Assembly (NCBI GenBank): GCA_035606235.1
Contig: DATNFU010000043.1
Location: 1 to 21,009 of the forward strand
DNA length: 21,009 bases
Origin: 66-474 sp035606235
GTDB taxonomy: Bacteria; Pseudomonadota; Gammaproteobacteria; Xanthomonadales; Rhodanobacteraceae
Direction: 5' to 3'
In this document: positions 14,930 through 21,009 of the stretch, one piece after another
Position numbering within the stretch: the stretch's first letter is position 1
Layout: each line of letters begins with the position of its first letter
Made by a program: the position numbers and the translations under genes
Notes under the pieces: model-generated
Seen by the model: the letters and a program-made list of their open reading frames with translations, nothing else
What the model was told of the DNA's origin: nothing
Databases searched by the model: none

Positions 14930-17158
14930 ATGCTCACACGCAAATCCATCGGCCAATTGCATCCAGTACGCATTGCGATTTGGATCCTGCTGCTCGCGCC
15001 GGCGTTTGCCGCCGCGCAAACGGCAGATCACACGCGCCTGCAGCGCGAAGCGCAGGACGTGACGATCGTCCGCGACGACTGGGGCATCGCGCACGTTCAC
15101 GGCAAGACCGACGCGGAGGCGGTGTTCGGAATGATCTACGCGCAGTGCGAGGACGACTTCAACCGCGTCGAGATGAATTACCTCACCGCGCTCGGCTGGA
15201 CCGCGCAGGCCGAAGGCGGGAAGGCGGTCTGGAACGACCTGCGCTACCAGCTTTTCATCGATCCGGCAGTACTGAAGCAGGACTACGCGAAAAGTCCGGA
15301 CTGGCTGAAGAGGCTGATGAACGCCTGGGCGGACGGCATGAACTGGTATCTCGCCACGCACCCGGACGTGCATCCGAAGGTCATCAAGCATTACCAACCG
15401 TGGATGGCGCTGAGCTTCACCGAAGGCAGCATCGGTGGCGACATCGAGCGCGTGGACTTGTCGGATCTCGCGAAGTTCTACGGCGCCGACCCCGCGACGA
15501 CGGTCGCGCTGGCGCAGCGGACGCCCGCAACCTGGATGGATCCGACCGGTTCCAACGGCATCGCGATCGCGCCCAAACTCACCGCCGACGGCCACGCGCT
15601 GCTGCTGATCAATCCGCACGTCACCTTCAACTTCCGCAGCGAATCGCAGGTGTCGAGCGACGAAGGACTCGACGCCTACGGTGCCTCGACCTGGGGACAG
15701 TTCTTCATCTACCAGGGTTTCAACCCGCACATCGGCTGGATGCACACCTCCACCGGCGTGGATTCCGTGGATCAGTTCGCCGAGACCGTCCGCAAGCACG
15801 GCAACGGCTACGAATACCGATTCGGCAATCAATGGCTGCCGGTGAAGGTACGCGACATCGCCATCCCGTACCGTGCCGACGATGGCGCGATGAAGACGCG
15901 CAGCATCACCGCCTACTTCACGCAGCACGGGCCAATCGTTGCGGCACAGAACGGCAAGTGGATCGCCGAGGCGCTGATGAACCGGCCGATTCCCGCGCTG
16001 GAACAAAACTGGCTGCGCACCAAGGCGAGTGATCTTGCCAGCTACATGAAAGTGGCCGACCTCAAGGCCAACTCGTCGAACAACACGCTGTTCGCCGACG
16101 ACAAAGGCGAGATCGCGTTCCTCGCACCGCAGTTCATCCCCAAGCGCGACAACGCCTTCGATTACCTTGAACCTGTTGACGGCAGCAATCCCGCCACCGC
16201 GTGGCAAGGTATGACGCCGCTCAAGGACATGCCCAACGTGATCAATCCTTCGATCGGTTGGGTGTTCAACACCAATGACTGGCCCTACTCCGCCGCCGGC
16301 AAGGACAGCCCGAAACGCGCCGACTTTCCGCAATACATGGATTCCTTCGGCGAAAACGCGCGCGGCATCCATGCCACCGCGATGCTCACCGGCGCGAGCG
16401 ATTTCACGAAAGACAAGCTGATTACCGAAGCGTTCGACTCGTACCTGCCCGCGTTCGCGCGGCTGGTCCCGATCCTGGTCAAGGATTACGACGGCCTCTC
16501 CGCCAGTGATCCATTGAAGGCGAAACTGGCCGGACCGATCGCGGTGCTGCGAACGTGGGACGACCGCTGGGGCACCGCCTCGATCCCGACCACGCTGGCG
16601 GTATCGTGGGGCGACACGATGTGGAACGAAGTCGCGGACAAGGCGCGAGCCAGTGGCCTGGATGCACACGAAACCGACCAGCGCGAGATTGATTACATCG
16701 CCGAAAAGGCCGACCCGGGAATGCGCCTCGCCGCGCTGGCGAAAGTCGTGGATCGCCTGAAGAAGGACTTCGGCTACTGGGGCGTGCCGTGGGGCACGAT
16801 CAACCGCTACCAGCGCACGGACGATTCGATCCAGCCGCATTTCGACGACAGCAAGCCCAGCATCGAGGTGCCGTTCACCTCGTCGCGCTGGGGCTCGCTC
16901 GCCGCCTCCAACACGCACCTGTGGCCTGATACCGAAAAATATTACGGTCACAGCGGCAACAGCTTCGTCGCCGCGATCGAGTTCGGCCCGAAGGTGAGCG
17001 CGCGCGCGATCCACGTCGGCGGCCAGAGCGGCGACCCCAAGTCACCGCACTTCACCGACCAGCAACACCGCTGGGCGACGGGCGACCTGCGCACCGTGTA
17101 CTTCTGGCCGGAGCAACTCAAGGGGCACACCGAGAAGACGTATCACCCGGGAATGTAG
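14930..17158 (+). CDS. Secreted penicillin acylase-family Ntn-hydrolase (AHL/lipopeptide acylase-like)
   Basis: N-terminal-nucleophile amidase (peptidase family S45) of 742 residues, which is expected to cut itself into alpha and beta chains in the periplasm. The signal peptide (RIAIWILLLAPAFAAAQ, about residues 13-30) fixes the likely start at ATG 14930; ATG 14897 is possible. The alpha chain carries VTIVRDDWGIAHVHGKT and AVFGMIYAQCEDDFNR, a family hallmark. The nucleophile is Ser208 in DPTGSNGIAI, where the precursor is cut between Gly207 and Ser208. The beta chain follows with LLINPHVTF, SITAYFTQHGPIV, NDWPYSA and, near the end, HSGNSFVAAIEFGP. Relatives cleave acyl-homoserine lactones (PvdQ, AhlM), aculeacin or cephalosporins, and the substrate here cannot be read. 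It is monocistronic, preceded by a terminator and followed by REP sequences. Role could be quorum quenching or lipopeptide breakdown (inference). Confidence 0.85.
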   Translation: MLTRKSIGQLHPVRIAIWILLLAPAFAAAQTADHTRLQREAQDVTIVRDDWGIAHVHGKTDAEAVFGMIYAQCEDDFNRVEMNYLTALGWTAQAEGGKAVWNDLRYQLFIDPAVLKQDYAKSPDWLKRLMNAWADGMNWYLATHPDVHPKVIKHYQPWMALSFTEGSIGGDIERVDLSDLAKFYGADPATTVALAQRTPATWMDPTGSNGIAIAPKLTADGHALLLINPHVTFNFRSESQVSSDEGLDAYGASTWGQFFIYQGFNPHIGWMHTSTGVDSVDQFAETVRKHGNGYEYRFGNQWLPVKVRDIAIPYRADDGAMKTRSITAYFTQHGPIVAAQNGKWIAEALMNRPIPALEQNWLRTKASDLASYMKVADLKANSSNNTLFADDKGEIAFLAPQFIPKRDNAFDYLEPVDGSNPATAWQGMTPLKDMPNVINPSIGWVFNTNDWPYSAAGKDSPKRADFPQYMDSFGENARGIHATAMLTGASDFTKDKLITEAFDSYLPAFARLVPILVKDYDGLSASDPLKAKLAGPIAVLRTWDDRWGTASIPTTLAVSWGDTMWNEVADKARASGLDAHETDQREIDYIAEKADPGMRLAALAKVVDRLKKDFGYWGVPWGTINRYQRTDDSIQPHFDDSKPSIEVPFTSSRWGSLAASNTHLWPDTEKYYGHSGNSFVAAIEFGPKVSARAIHVGGQSGDPKSPHFTDQQHRWATGDLRTVYFWPEQLKGHTEKTYHPGM

Positions 17159-17207
17159 GGCGACTCAGCCCGCCCATCCATGCGGAGATGCAGGGTGGCT
17201 CGAGCCT

Positions 17208-17270
17208 CTTCAGGCGAGTCGAAATCCTTCAGGCGAGTCGATACCCTTCAAGGCGGGTCAAGACCCGCCC
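17208..17270 (+). repeat. Three tandem half-REPs at 19-base period
   Basis: CTTCAGGCGAGTCGA starts at 17208 and again at 17227, and the related CTTCAAGGCGGGTCAA starts at 17246. The third copy grows into a full REP palindrome. The first two are decayed and lack the second stem arm. The regular 19-base step suggests local duplication of one arm. Confidence 0.6.
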
Positions 17271-17796
17271 TACAGAGCGCGTGTAGGGCGGGTTTCAACC
17301 CGCCGCGCTTTTCATTCATCTCGACAGATTCCGTGTACCGGTGAATCGTCGAATACGGCCACTCTCTCGTCTCGCTCACATATCCGTGTTTCACTGGATT
17401 GAAATGCACATATTCGATATGTGCCAGAAGATCGCGTTCGTCGCGGATGCAATGCTCCCAGAATCGTCGCTGCCAAATGCCGCGCTCACTCCGGCTGGTG
17501 CGGCGTGAAGCAGACCCGACGATCATCAAGGAGCGAGAAAACAGCGTCTTGATGTGCCGCCATCTGATTGCGTAATCGGCATCGCCATCCGGCAACCGCC
17601 AGATGCAATGCAGGTGATTGGGCAGAACCACCGCGGCGACGATTTCGAACGGACGTTCGGCGCGCGCCACACGAAACGCGCATCGCAGATGCCCGACGTG
17701 TTCCACTAATAACGAGCGATCCCGCTGTTGCAGGTTCACGGTGAAGAAATAGGTTCCGCCCGGAATCCGGACGCGGCGGTAATTCGGCACCGTCAC
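17248..17796 (-). CDS. REP-associated tyrosine transposase (RAYT)
   Basis: Y1_Tnp-type (HUH) single-strand DNA nuclease that acts on REP hairpins. The family start PNYRRVRIPGGTYFFTVNL is at residues 4-22, the HUH motif HLH at 61-63 in LPNHLHCIW, and the catalytic tyrosine probably Tyr129 in HIEYVHFNPVKHGYV. GIWQRRFWEH (106-115) is another RAYT hallmark. I chose GTG 17796; the frame is open to another GTG at 17865, and neither has a good Shine-Dalgarno. RAYTs usually end soon after YST.HR, near residue 155 here, but this frame continues about 25 residues through a REP pair (GGLKPALHALCRAGLDPP) before stopping at 17248, an odd tail made of repeat DNA. G+C looks lower than in neighbours, hinting at transfer. 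It is flanked by REPs on both sides, as RAYT genes usually are, and is a domesticated transposase rather than an IS. Confidence 0.9.
   Translation of the reverse strand: MTVPNYRRVRIPGGTYFFTVNLQQRDRSLLVEHVGHLRCAFRVARAERPFEIVAAVVLPNHLHCIWRLPDGDADYAIRWRHIKTLFSRSLMIVGSASRRTSRSERGIWQRRFWEHCIRDERDLLAHIEYVHFNPVKHGYVSETREWPYSTIHRYTESVEMNEKRGGLKPALHALCRAGLDPP
17252..17304. repeat. Head-to-head REP pair, left of RAYT gene
   Basis: Two REPs lie in opposite orientation 9 bases apart. The first (17252-17273) is GGCGGGTC-AA-GACCCGCC followed by CTAC, that is GTAG on the other strand. The second (17283-17304) is GTAG followed by GGCGGGTT-TC-AACCCGCC. GTAG plus a GC-rich hairpin is the form bound by RAYT transposases, and an inverted pair is a BIME-like unit. 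The second hairpin is followed by GCGCTTTTC and may also end transcription of the acylase gene. The RAYT C-terminal frame reads through both. Confidence 0.85.
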
Positions 17797-17882
17797 ATCA
17801 TGGCGATCAGGGCGCCGGATCGCAGTCGCCGAACGACTTTGGAGCGCGTCGGGAAAATCCGACACGCGGGTCCAGGCCGCAT

Positions 17883-18065
17883 CGGGTCAAGACCCGCCCT
17901 GCGAAGCGGACACGGAGCCGTTTCAACCCGCCCGCGCTCTTCGAGGGCGATGTAGGGCGAGTTTCAACCCTCCGATACCCTTCGAAGCGGGTGTAGGGCG
18001 GGTTTCAACCCGCCGATGTTCAAGGCGGGTCAAGACCCTCCAAGGCGGGTCAAGACCCGCCCTAC
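17883..18065. repeat. REP array right of RAYT gene (about six full or partial units)
   Basis: Units in the left-facing form: 17883-17902 (partial, CGGGTC-AA-GACCCG then CCCTGC), 18024-18041 (damaged arm CCCTCC) and 18044-18065 (perfect, ends CTAC). Units in the GTAG-first form: 17920-17932 (partial), 17952-17973 (decayed, GGCGAGTT) and 17993-18014 (perfect). Spacing is irregular and both orientations occur, unlike a CRISPR. The last unit ends 8 bases from the stop of the convergent OYE gene and could stabilise or end its mRNA. The array lies upstream of the RAYT start, so any RAYT promoter must be in or near it. Confidence 0.85.
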
Positions 18066-18073
18066 GGAGATGT

Positions 18074-19129
18074 TCACCACGCCCGCGCGTACTGCTCCGG
18101 CGCGCGGATGGATTCGCCAAGCTCCTTCGCCGCACGCCTCGGGAAATACGGGTCGCGCAGGAATTCGCGGGCCATCTCGATCACGTCGGCATCGCCGCGC
18201 TGCAGGATCTCTTCCGCCTGGCGCGGCTCGGTGATCAGCCCGACTGTTGAAGTGGCGATGCCCGCTTCGCGGCGGATGCGCGCGGCGAACGGCACCTGGT
18301 AGCCGGGGCCGACCGGAACCTTCGGGTGCGGCACTGTGCCGCCCGAAGAACAATCGATCGCGTCCACGCCGTCGGCGCGCAACATGCGCGCGAGCTGCAC
18401 GCATTCGCCGATATCCCAGCCGCCCTCCGCCCAGTCCGTCGCCGACAGGCGCACCCACAACGGCATCGGCGCGGGCCAGCTTTCGCGTACCGCGGCGATC
18501 ATTGCGCGCAGCAGCCGCGCGCGATTTTCCAGCGAGCCGCCATAGGCGTCGGTGCGTGTGTTGGATAACGGCGAGAGGAACTGGTGCAGCAGATAGCCGT
18601 GGGCGGCGTGCACTTCGATCACGTCGAATCCCGCGTCGCGCGCGCGTTGCGCGGCGGCTCGGAAATCCTCGATGATCCTGGCGATGCCGTTCGCATCCAG
18701 CGCAACCGGCGTTGAATGACCCACGTCGAAGGGAATGGCGCTTGGCGCGACCGGCGTCCAGCCGCCGTGTTCCGCGTCCAGCGGCTTGCCGCCGCGCCAC
18801 GGCGCATCGGTGCTGGCCTTGCGTCCGGCGTGCGCGAGCTGGATGCCCGCTGCCGCGCCCTGGCCGCGAATGAAACTGGCAATGCGCGACCATGCCTCGA
18901 CTTGGCGCTCGTTCCAGATGCCGGTGTCCTCCGGCGAGATGCGCCCTTCCGGCGCAACGGAAGTCGCCTCGGTGAACACCAGTCCCGCGCCGCCCACGGC
19001 GCGACTGCCCAGATGCACGAGATGCCAGTCGGTCGGCACGCCACCCGGCGAGGAGTACTGGCACATCGGCGACACCACGATGCGGTTGCGCAGCTTCAAC
19101 GTGCCCAGCGTGATCGGCTCCAGCAACAT
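18074..19129 (-). CDS. NADPH-dependent Old Yellow Enzyme family ene-reductase (YqjM/XenA-like)
   Basis: FMN-dependent TIM-barrel reductase of activated C=C bonds, 351 residues, cytosolic. The N-terminus LLEPITLGTLKLRNRIVVSPMCQYSS carries Cys23 and Tyr25 that mark the thermophilic-like (YqjM) class of OYEs. The substrate-anion pair His-His with Tyr is in EVHAAHGYLLHQFLSP. SNTRTDAYGGSLENRARLL is the class signature, and the phosphate-binding end is VGLITEPRQAEEIL to DPYFPRRAAKEL. Start ATG 19127-19129 has GAGG just upstream. Natural substrates of such enzymes are often oxidised lipids, quinones or electrophiles, so a detoxification role is likely, but specific substrate is unknown. It stands alone: REPs follow its stop and a 98-base gap separates it from the GNAT gene upstream on the same strand. 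Confidence 0.9.
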   Translation of the reverse strand: MLLEPITLGTLKLRNRIVVSPMCQYSSPGGVPTDWHLVHLGSRAVGGAGLVFTEATSVAPEGRISPEDTGIWNERQVEAWSRIASFIRGQGAAAGIQLAHAGRKASTDAPWRGGKPLDAEHGGWTPVAPSAIPFDVGHSTPVALDANGIARIIEDFRAAAQRARDAGFDVIEVHAAHGYLLHQFLSPLSNTRTDAYGGSLENRARLLRAMIAAVRESWPAPMPLWVRLSATDWAEGGWDIGECVQLARMLRADGVDAIDCSSGGTVPHPKVPVGPGYQVPFAARIRREAGIATSTVGLITEPRQAEEILQRGDADVIEMAREFLRDPYFPRRAAKELGESIRAPEQYARAW

Positions 19130-19227
19130 CGGGGACCTCGGCGTCGGATCGAAGCCAGCAACATGAGGATGACGCGCGTGAATTCAATGACGCGCGATGA
19201 GGTCGCACGATCCGGCGGGCGCAGCGC

Positions 19228-19923
19228 TCAGGCGCGTTTCAATGCCCAGAACGGAATATCCCGCCGCAGCCGATAGCCCATGCGCTCATACAGCGATTTC
19301 GCGTGCGCGTTCTCGTAACTGACGTGCAGGAACGGTGTGCACCCGCGCGCCAGCGTGTCGTTGCTGAGAAACGCGGTCAGCCGTCGCGCGTAACCACGAC
19401 CGGTGAAATCCGGATGCGTGCAGATGGCGCTCATCTCGGTATGCGTGTCGGTGCCGAGCCGTTCGCCGATCATCGCCGCGAGACGGACATTCCCGCTCGC
19501 GTCCGGCATGTAGATGCCGAAGTAGCGGCCCAGCTCCGTCGTGCGCGGCCGGAAGTAATGCGGATACACCAGCGCGGTCAGCGCCAGCACATCGTCACGA
19601 TGGCTTTCATCCAGGGCAATGATTTCGGGGCCGTCCGGCACCTCCAGCGGTTCGTCGCGGATCATCTGCGCCAGCGGGCGGAACGTCTCCAGCTTCCACG
19701 CGTCCGACAGTTTCGGCAGCACGCCGAGCAACAGCACGGTTTCACCCGGTGCAAGCAGCGGCGCAATCGCTTGGTCTGCGTCGACTTCGGCGCTCGCGAC
19801 ACCCAGGAATGGCGCGAACTGCGGCGGATACCGCGCCGCATCGTCACCGACGCAAATCGCAAGCTCGCGATGGATGCTGCGCAGCGCAGACCAGAAAGGA
19901 TTGTCGAGTTCGGACGCGGACAT
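19228..19923 (-). CDS. GNAT-family N-acetyltransferase (FR47-like)
   Basis: Acetyl-CoA-dependent N-acetyltransferase of 231 residues. The N-terminal half (about 1-110) is a poorly conserved substrate-side domain, and the GNAT fold is in the second half. Motif A is MSAICTHPDFTGRGYARRL (the acetyl-CoA pyrophosphate loop GRGYA) and motif B is FLHVSYENAHAKSLYERMGY. This FR47-like arrangement is seen in broad-range acetyltransferases, and the acceptor cannot be read. ATG 19921-19923 was chosen although no good Shine-Dalgarno is seen; the frame is open to a GTG at 19983 that would almost touch the divergent aminotransferase gene. The 71-base spacer to that gene should hold promoters for both. Confidence 0.85.
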   Translation of the reverse strand: MSASELDNPFWSALRSIHRELAICVGDDAARYPPQFAPFLGVASAEVDADQAIAPLLAPGETVLLLGVLPKLSDAWKLETFRPLAQMIRDEPLEVPDGPEIIALDESHRDDVLALTALVYPHYFRPRTTELGRYFGIYMPDASGNVRLAAMIGERLGTDTHTEMSAICTHPDFTGRGYARRLTAFLSNDTLARGCTPFLHVSYENAHAKSLYERMGYRLRRDIPFWALKRA

Positions 19924-19994
19924 CGCATCATGGTAGCTGCGCGTGAGCGCGCTTGCGCTATACACTCCGGGCACGTTCCTCACAAGAAAAGCCC
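19924..19994. promoter_or_regulatory. Short divergent promoter region (GNAT / aminotransferase)
   Basis: TATACA (19959-19964) is the best -10-like hexamer for the rightward gene, with no clear -35 at 16-18 bases. AAGAAAAG before ATG 19995 is a weak Shine-Dalgarno. The spacer is small enough that the two promoters must overlap. Confidence 0.3.
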
Positions 19995-20921
19995 ATGAGC
20001 AAAGGCACGCACGACTATCTGCCAGATCCGCGCAACGCGGCGATCAAGATCAACCTCAACGGCGAGCTGTTCGCGCGTGACGAGGCAAAAGTATCGGTGT
20101 TCGACGCCGGCTACGTGCTCGGCGACGGCGTGTGGGAAGGGCTGCGCCTGTACGACGGCGGCCTGCCCTTCCTCGATCAGCATCTTGACCGCCTATATGA
20201 AGGCGCGCGCGCGATCGACATGGATATTGGTTTGACGCGCGAACAACTGACGCAACGGATCATCGACACCTTGCGCGCCAACGACATGCGCGACCACGTG
20301 CATATCCGCCTGATGGTGACGCGCTGCATCAAGGCCACGCCGCACCAGGATCCGCGTTTCGTGATCGGCGGCGCCACCGTCGTGATCGTTCCCGAATACA
20401 AGCAGCCGCTGCCGGAAACAGTCGAGCGCGGCATCCGCCTGTTTACCGTGCACGTGCGCCGCGGCGCGCCGGACGTGCAGGATCCCAAGCTCAACAGCCA
20501 TTCCAAATTGAACTGCATACTCGCCTGCATCCAGGCACAGAAGGCCGGCTACGACGAAGCGCTGATGCTCGACCCACACGGCTTCGTCAGCACCTGCAAC
20601 TCCACGCACTTCTTCATCGTGCGCAAGGGCGAGGTGTGGACGTCCACCGGCAAGTATTGTCTGGGCGGCATCACGCGCGGCAACGTGATCAAACTCTGCC
20701 GCGCGAACGGCATCCCGGTATTCGAAAAGGATTTCAGCCTCACCGACGTGTACGGCGCCGAGGAAGCCTGCGTCACCGGCACGTTCGCAGGGCTCACGCC
20801 GGTGCGCGAGATTGATGGCCGCATCATGGGCGACGGTGCGCGCGGGCCGATGGTCGAGCGCTTGCAAAAGCTCTACATGCAACTCGTCGAAGACGACAGC
20901 GTGAAAGGTTTGCGCGTATGA
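19995..20921 (+). CDS. Class IV (fold-type IV) PLP-dependent aminotransferase, BCAT-like
   Basis: A 308-residue PLP enzyme in the family of branched-chain and D-amino-acid aminotransferases. Hallmarks are the N-terminal strand INLNGELFARDEAKVSVFD, GVWEGLRLYDG, the probable Schiff-base Lys171 in LNSHSKLNCILA, and the phosphate-binding ends GGITRGNVI and GTFAGLTPV. In IlvE the segment after the Lys contains SEGAGENLF, with Glu binding the pyridine nitrogen of PLP; here the same place reads STCNSTHFF (about 199-207), so that Glu seems replaced by Thr. Amino-acid specificity is therefore doubtful. The TGA overlaps the next ATG (ATGA), so it is translationally coupled to a sulfotransferase-like gene, and the pair probably acts together. 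Start ATG 19995 fits the family N-terminus. Confidence 0.85.
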   Translation: MSKGTHDYLPDPRNAAIKINLNGELFARDEAKVSVFDAGYVLGDGVWEGLRLYDGGLPFLDQHLDRLYEGARAIDMDIGLTREQLTQRIIDTLRANDMRDHVHIRLMVTRCIKATPHQDPRFVIGGATVVIVPEYKQPLPETVERGIRLFTVHVRRGAPDVQDPKLNSHSKLNCILACIQAQKAGYDEALMLDPHGFVSTCNSTHFFIVRKGEVWTSTGKYCLGGITRGNVIKLCRANGIPVFEKDFSLTDVYGAEEACVTGTFAGLTPVREIDGRIMGDGARGPMVERLQKLYMQLVEDDSVKGLRV

Positions 20922-21009
20922 CCGAGCCGCTGCGGATCGCGATGTGGTCCGGGCCGCGCAACATCTCCACCGCGATGATGCGCGCCTGGGAGAACCGCGA
21001 GGACACGGC
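20918..21009 (+). CDS. Sulfotransferase-like protein (5'-partial gene, runs off window)
   Basis: The frame opened by ATG 20918-20920 gives MTEPLRIAMWSGPRNISTAM and continues MRAWENREDT to the window end. The SGPRNISTAMM segment resembles the PAPS-phosphate-binding loop of sulfotransferase-like P-loop proteins. It overlaps the aminotransferase stop by four bases (ATGA) with AAAGG about 10 bases upstream. From memory, plant branched-chain aminotransferase-like proteins pair the same two domains in one chain, which supports a functional link. Only 30 residues are visible, so the rest of the fold is unseen. Confidence 0.75.
   Translation, partial: MTEPLRIAMWSGPRNISTAMMRAWENREDT

Noticed and set aside
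17406..17424. Perfect inverted repeat GCACATAT-TCG-ATATGTGC inside the RAYT gene
   Set aside because: It encodes the conserved AHIEYVH segment holding the catalytic Tyr, so the symmetry follows from the protein sequence.
17797..17865. Longer RAYT start at GTG 17865
   Set aside because: The added 23 residues precede the family's usual PNYRR start and lack a Shine-Dalgarno; still possible, so noted in the feature.
17208..18065. CRISPR-like array
   Set aside because: Repeats are palindromic, occur in both orientations, vary in spacing and are interrupted by a RAYT gene; no cas genes are present.

Overview
The window is a stretch of high-GC chromosome, roughly 60-65% G+C by eye, from what looks like a gammaproteobacterium of the order Xanthomonadales, most likely near the Rhodanobacteraceae. 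That placement is inference from overall protein character, GTAG-type REP sequences paired with a RAYT transposase, two multidomain c-di-GMP enzymes, and secreted peptidases and acylases. No rRNA, tRNA, CRISPR array, phage gene or conventional IS element was seen. Nearly every base is in a gene.

Layout. 1-546: 3' part of msrA, cut by the window edge. 711-2471: NdvA/ChvA-type glucan ABC exporter. 2481-4791 (-): secreted M28 peptidase related to glutamate carboxypeptidase II, split by a one-base frameshift. 4863-5360 (-): small multi-pass membrane protein. 5509-9744 (+): tight three-gene operon of a periplasmic type-1 copper cupredoxin, a membrane c-di-GMP phosphodiesterase with a dead GGDEF domain, and an outer-membrane beta-barrel. 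9879-12629 (-): PAS-PAS-GGDEF-EAL protein. 12713-13498 (-): UndA-like heme-oxygenase-fold diiron oxidase/decarboxylase. 13499-13859: long structured intergenic leader. 13860-14717 (+): SH3b protein with a His/Pro-rich tail, followed by a strong terminator. 14930-17158 (+): secreted Ntn-hydrolase acylase of the penicillin acylase family. 17208-18065: REP repeats on both sides of a RAYT transposase gene. 18074-19129 (-): Old Yellow Enzyme-type reductase. 19228-19923 (-): GNAT acetyltransferase. 19995-20921 (+): class IV aminotransferase, whose stop overlaps the start of a sulfotransferase-like gene that runs off the window.

How the parts may work together. The best candidate for a little-described system is the cupredoxin / c-di-GMP phosphodiesterase / outer-membrane barrel operon. 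Spacing of 18 and 0 bases implies co-expression, and the products span outer membrane, periplasm and inner membrane. A copper or redox signal controlling c-di-GMP turnover is a reasonable hypothesis, but it is inference. The second point is an UndA-type fatty acid decarboxylase (medium-chain fatty acid to terminal alkene) placed just upstream of another c-di-GMP enzyme. The third is the RAYT/REP domestication unit. The fourth is the aminotransferase/sulfotransferase pair, in which the aminotransferase seems to lack the usual PLP-binding glutamate.

Limits. All family calls come from reading motifs and from memory of family sequences; no database or structure search was run. Start codons were chosen from Shine-Dalgarno sequences, signal peptides and family length, and doubtful ones are flagged.
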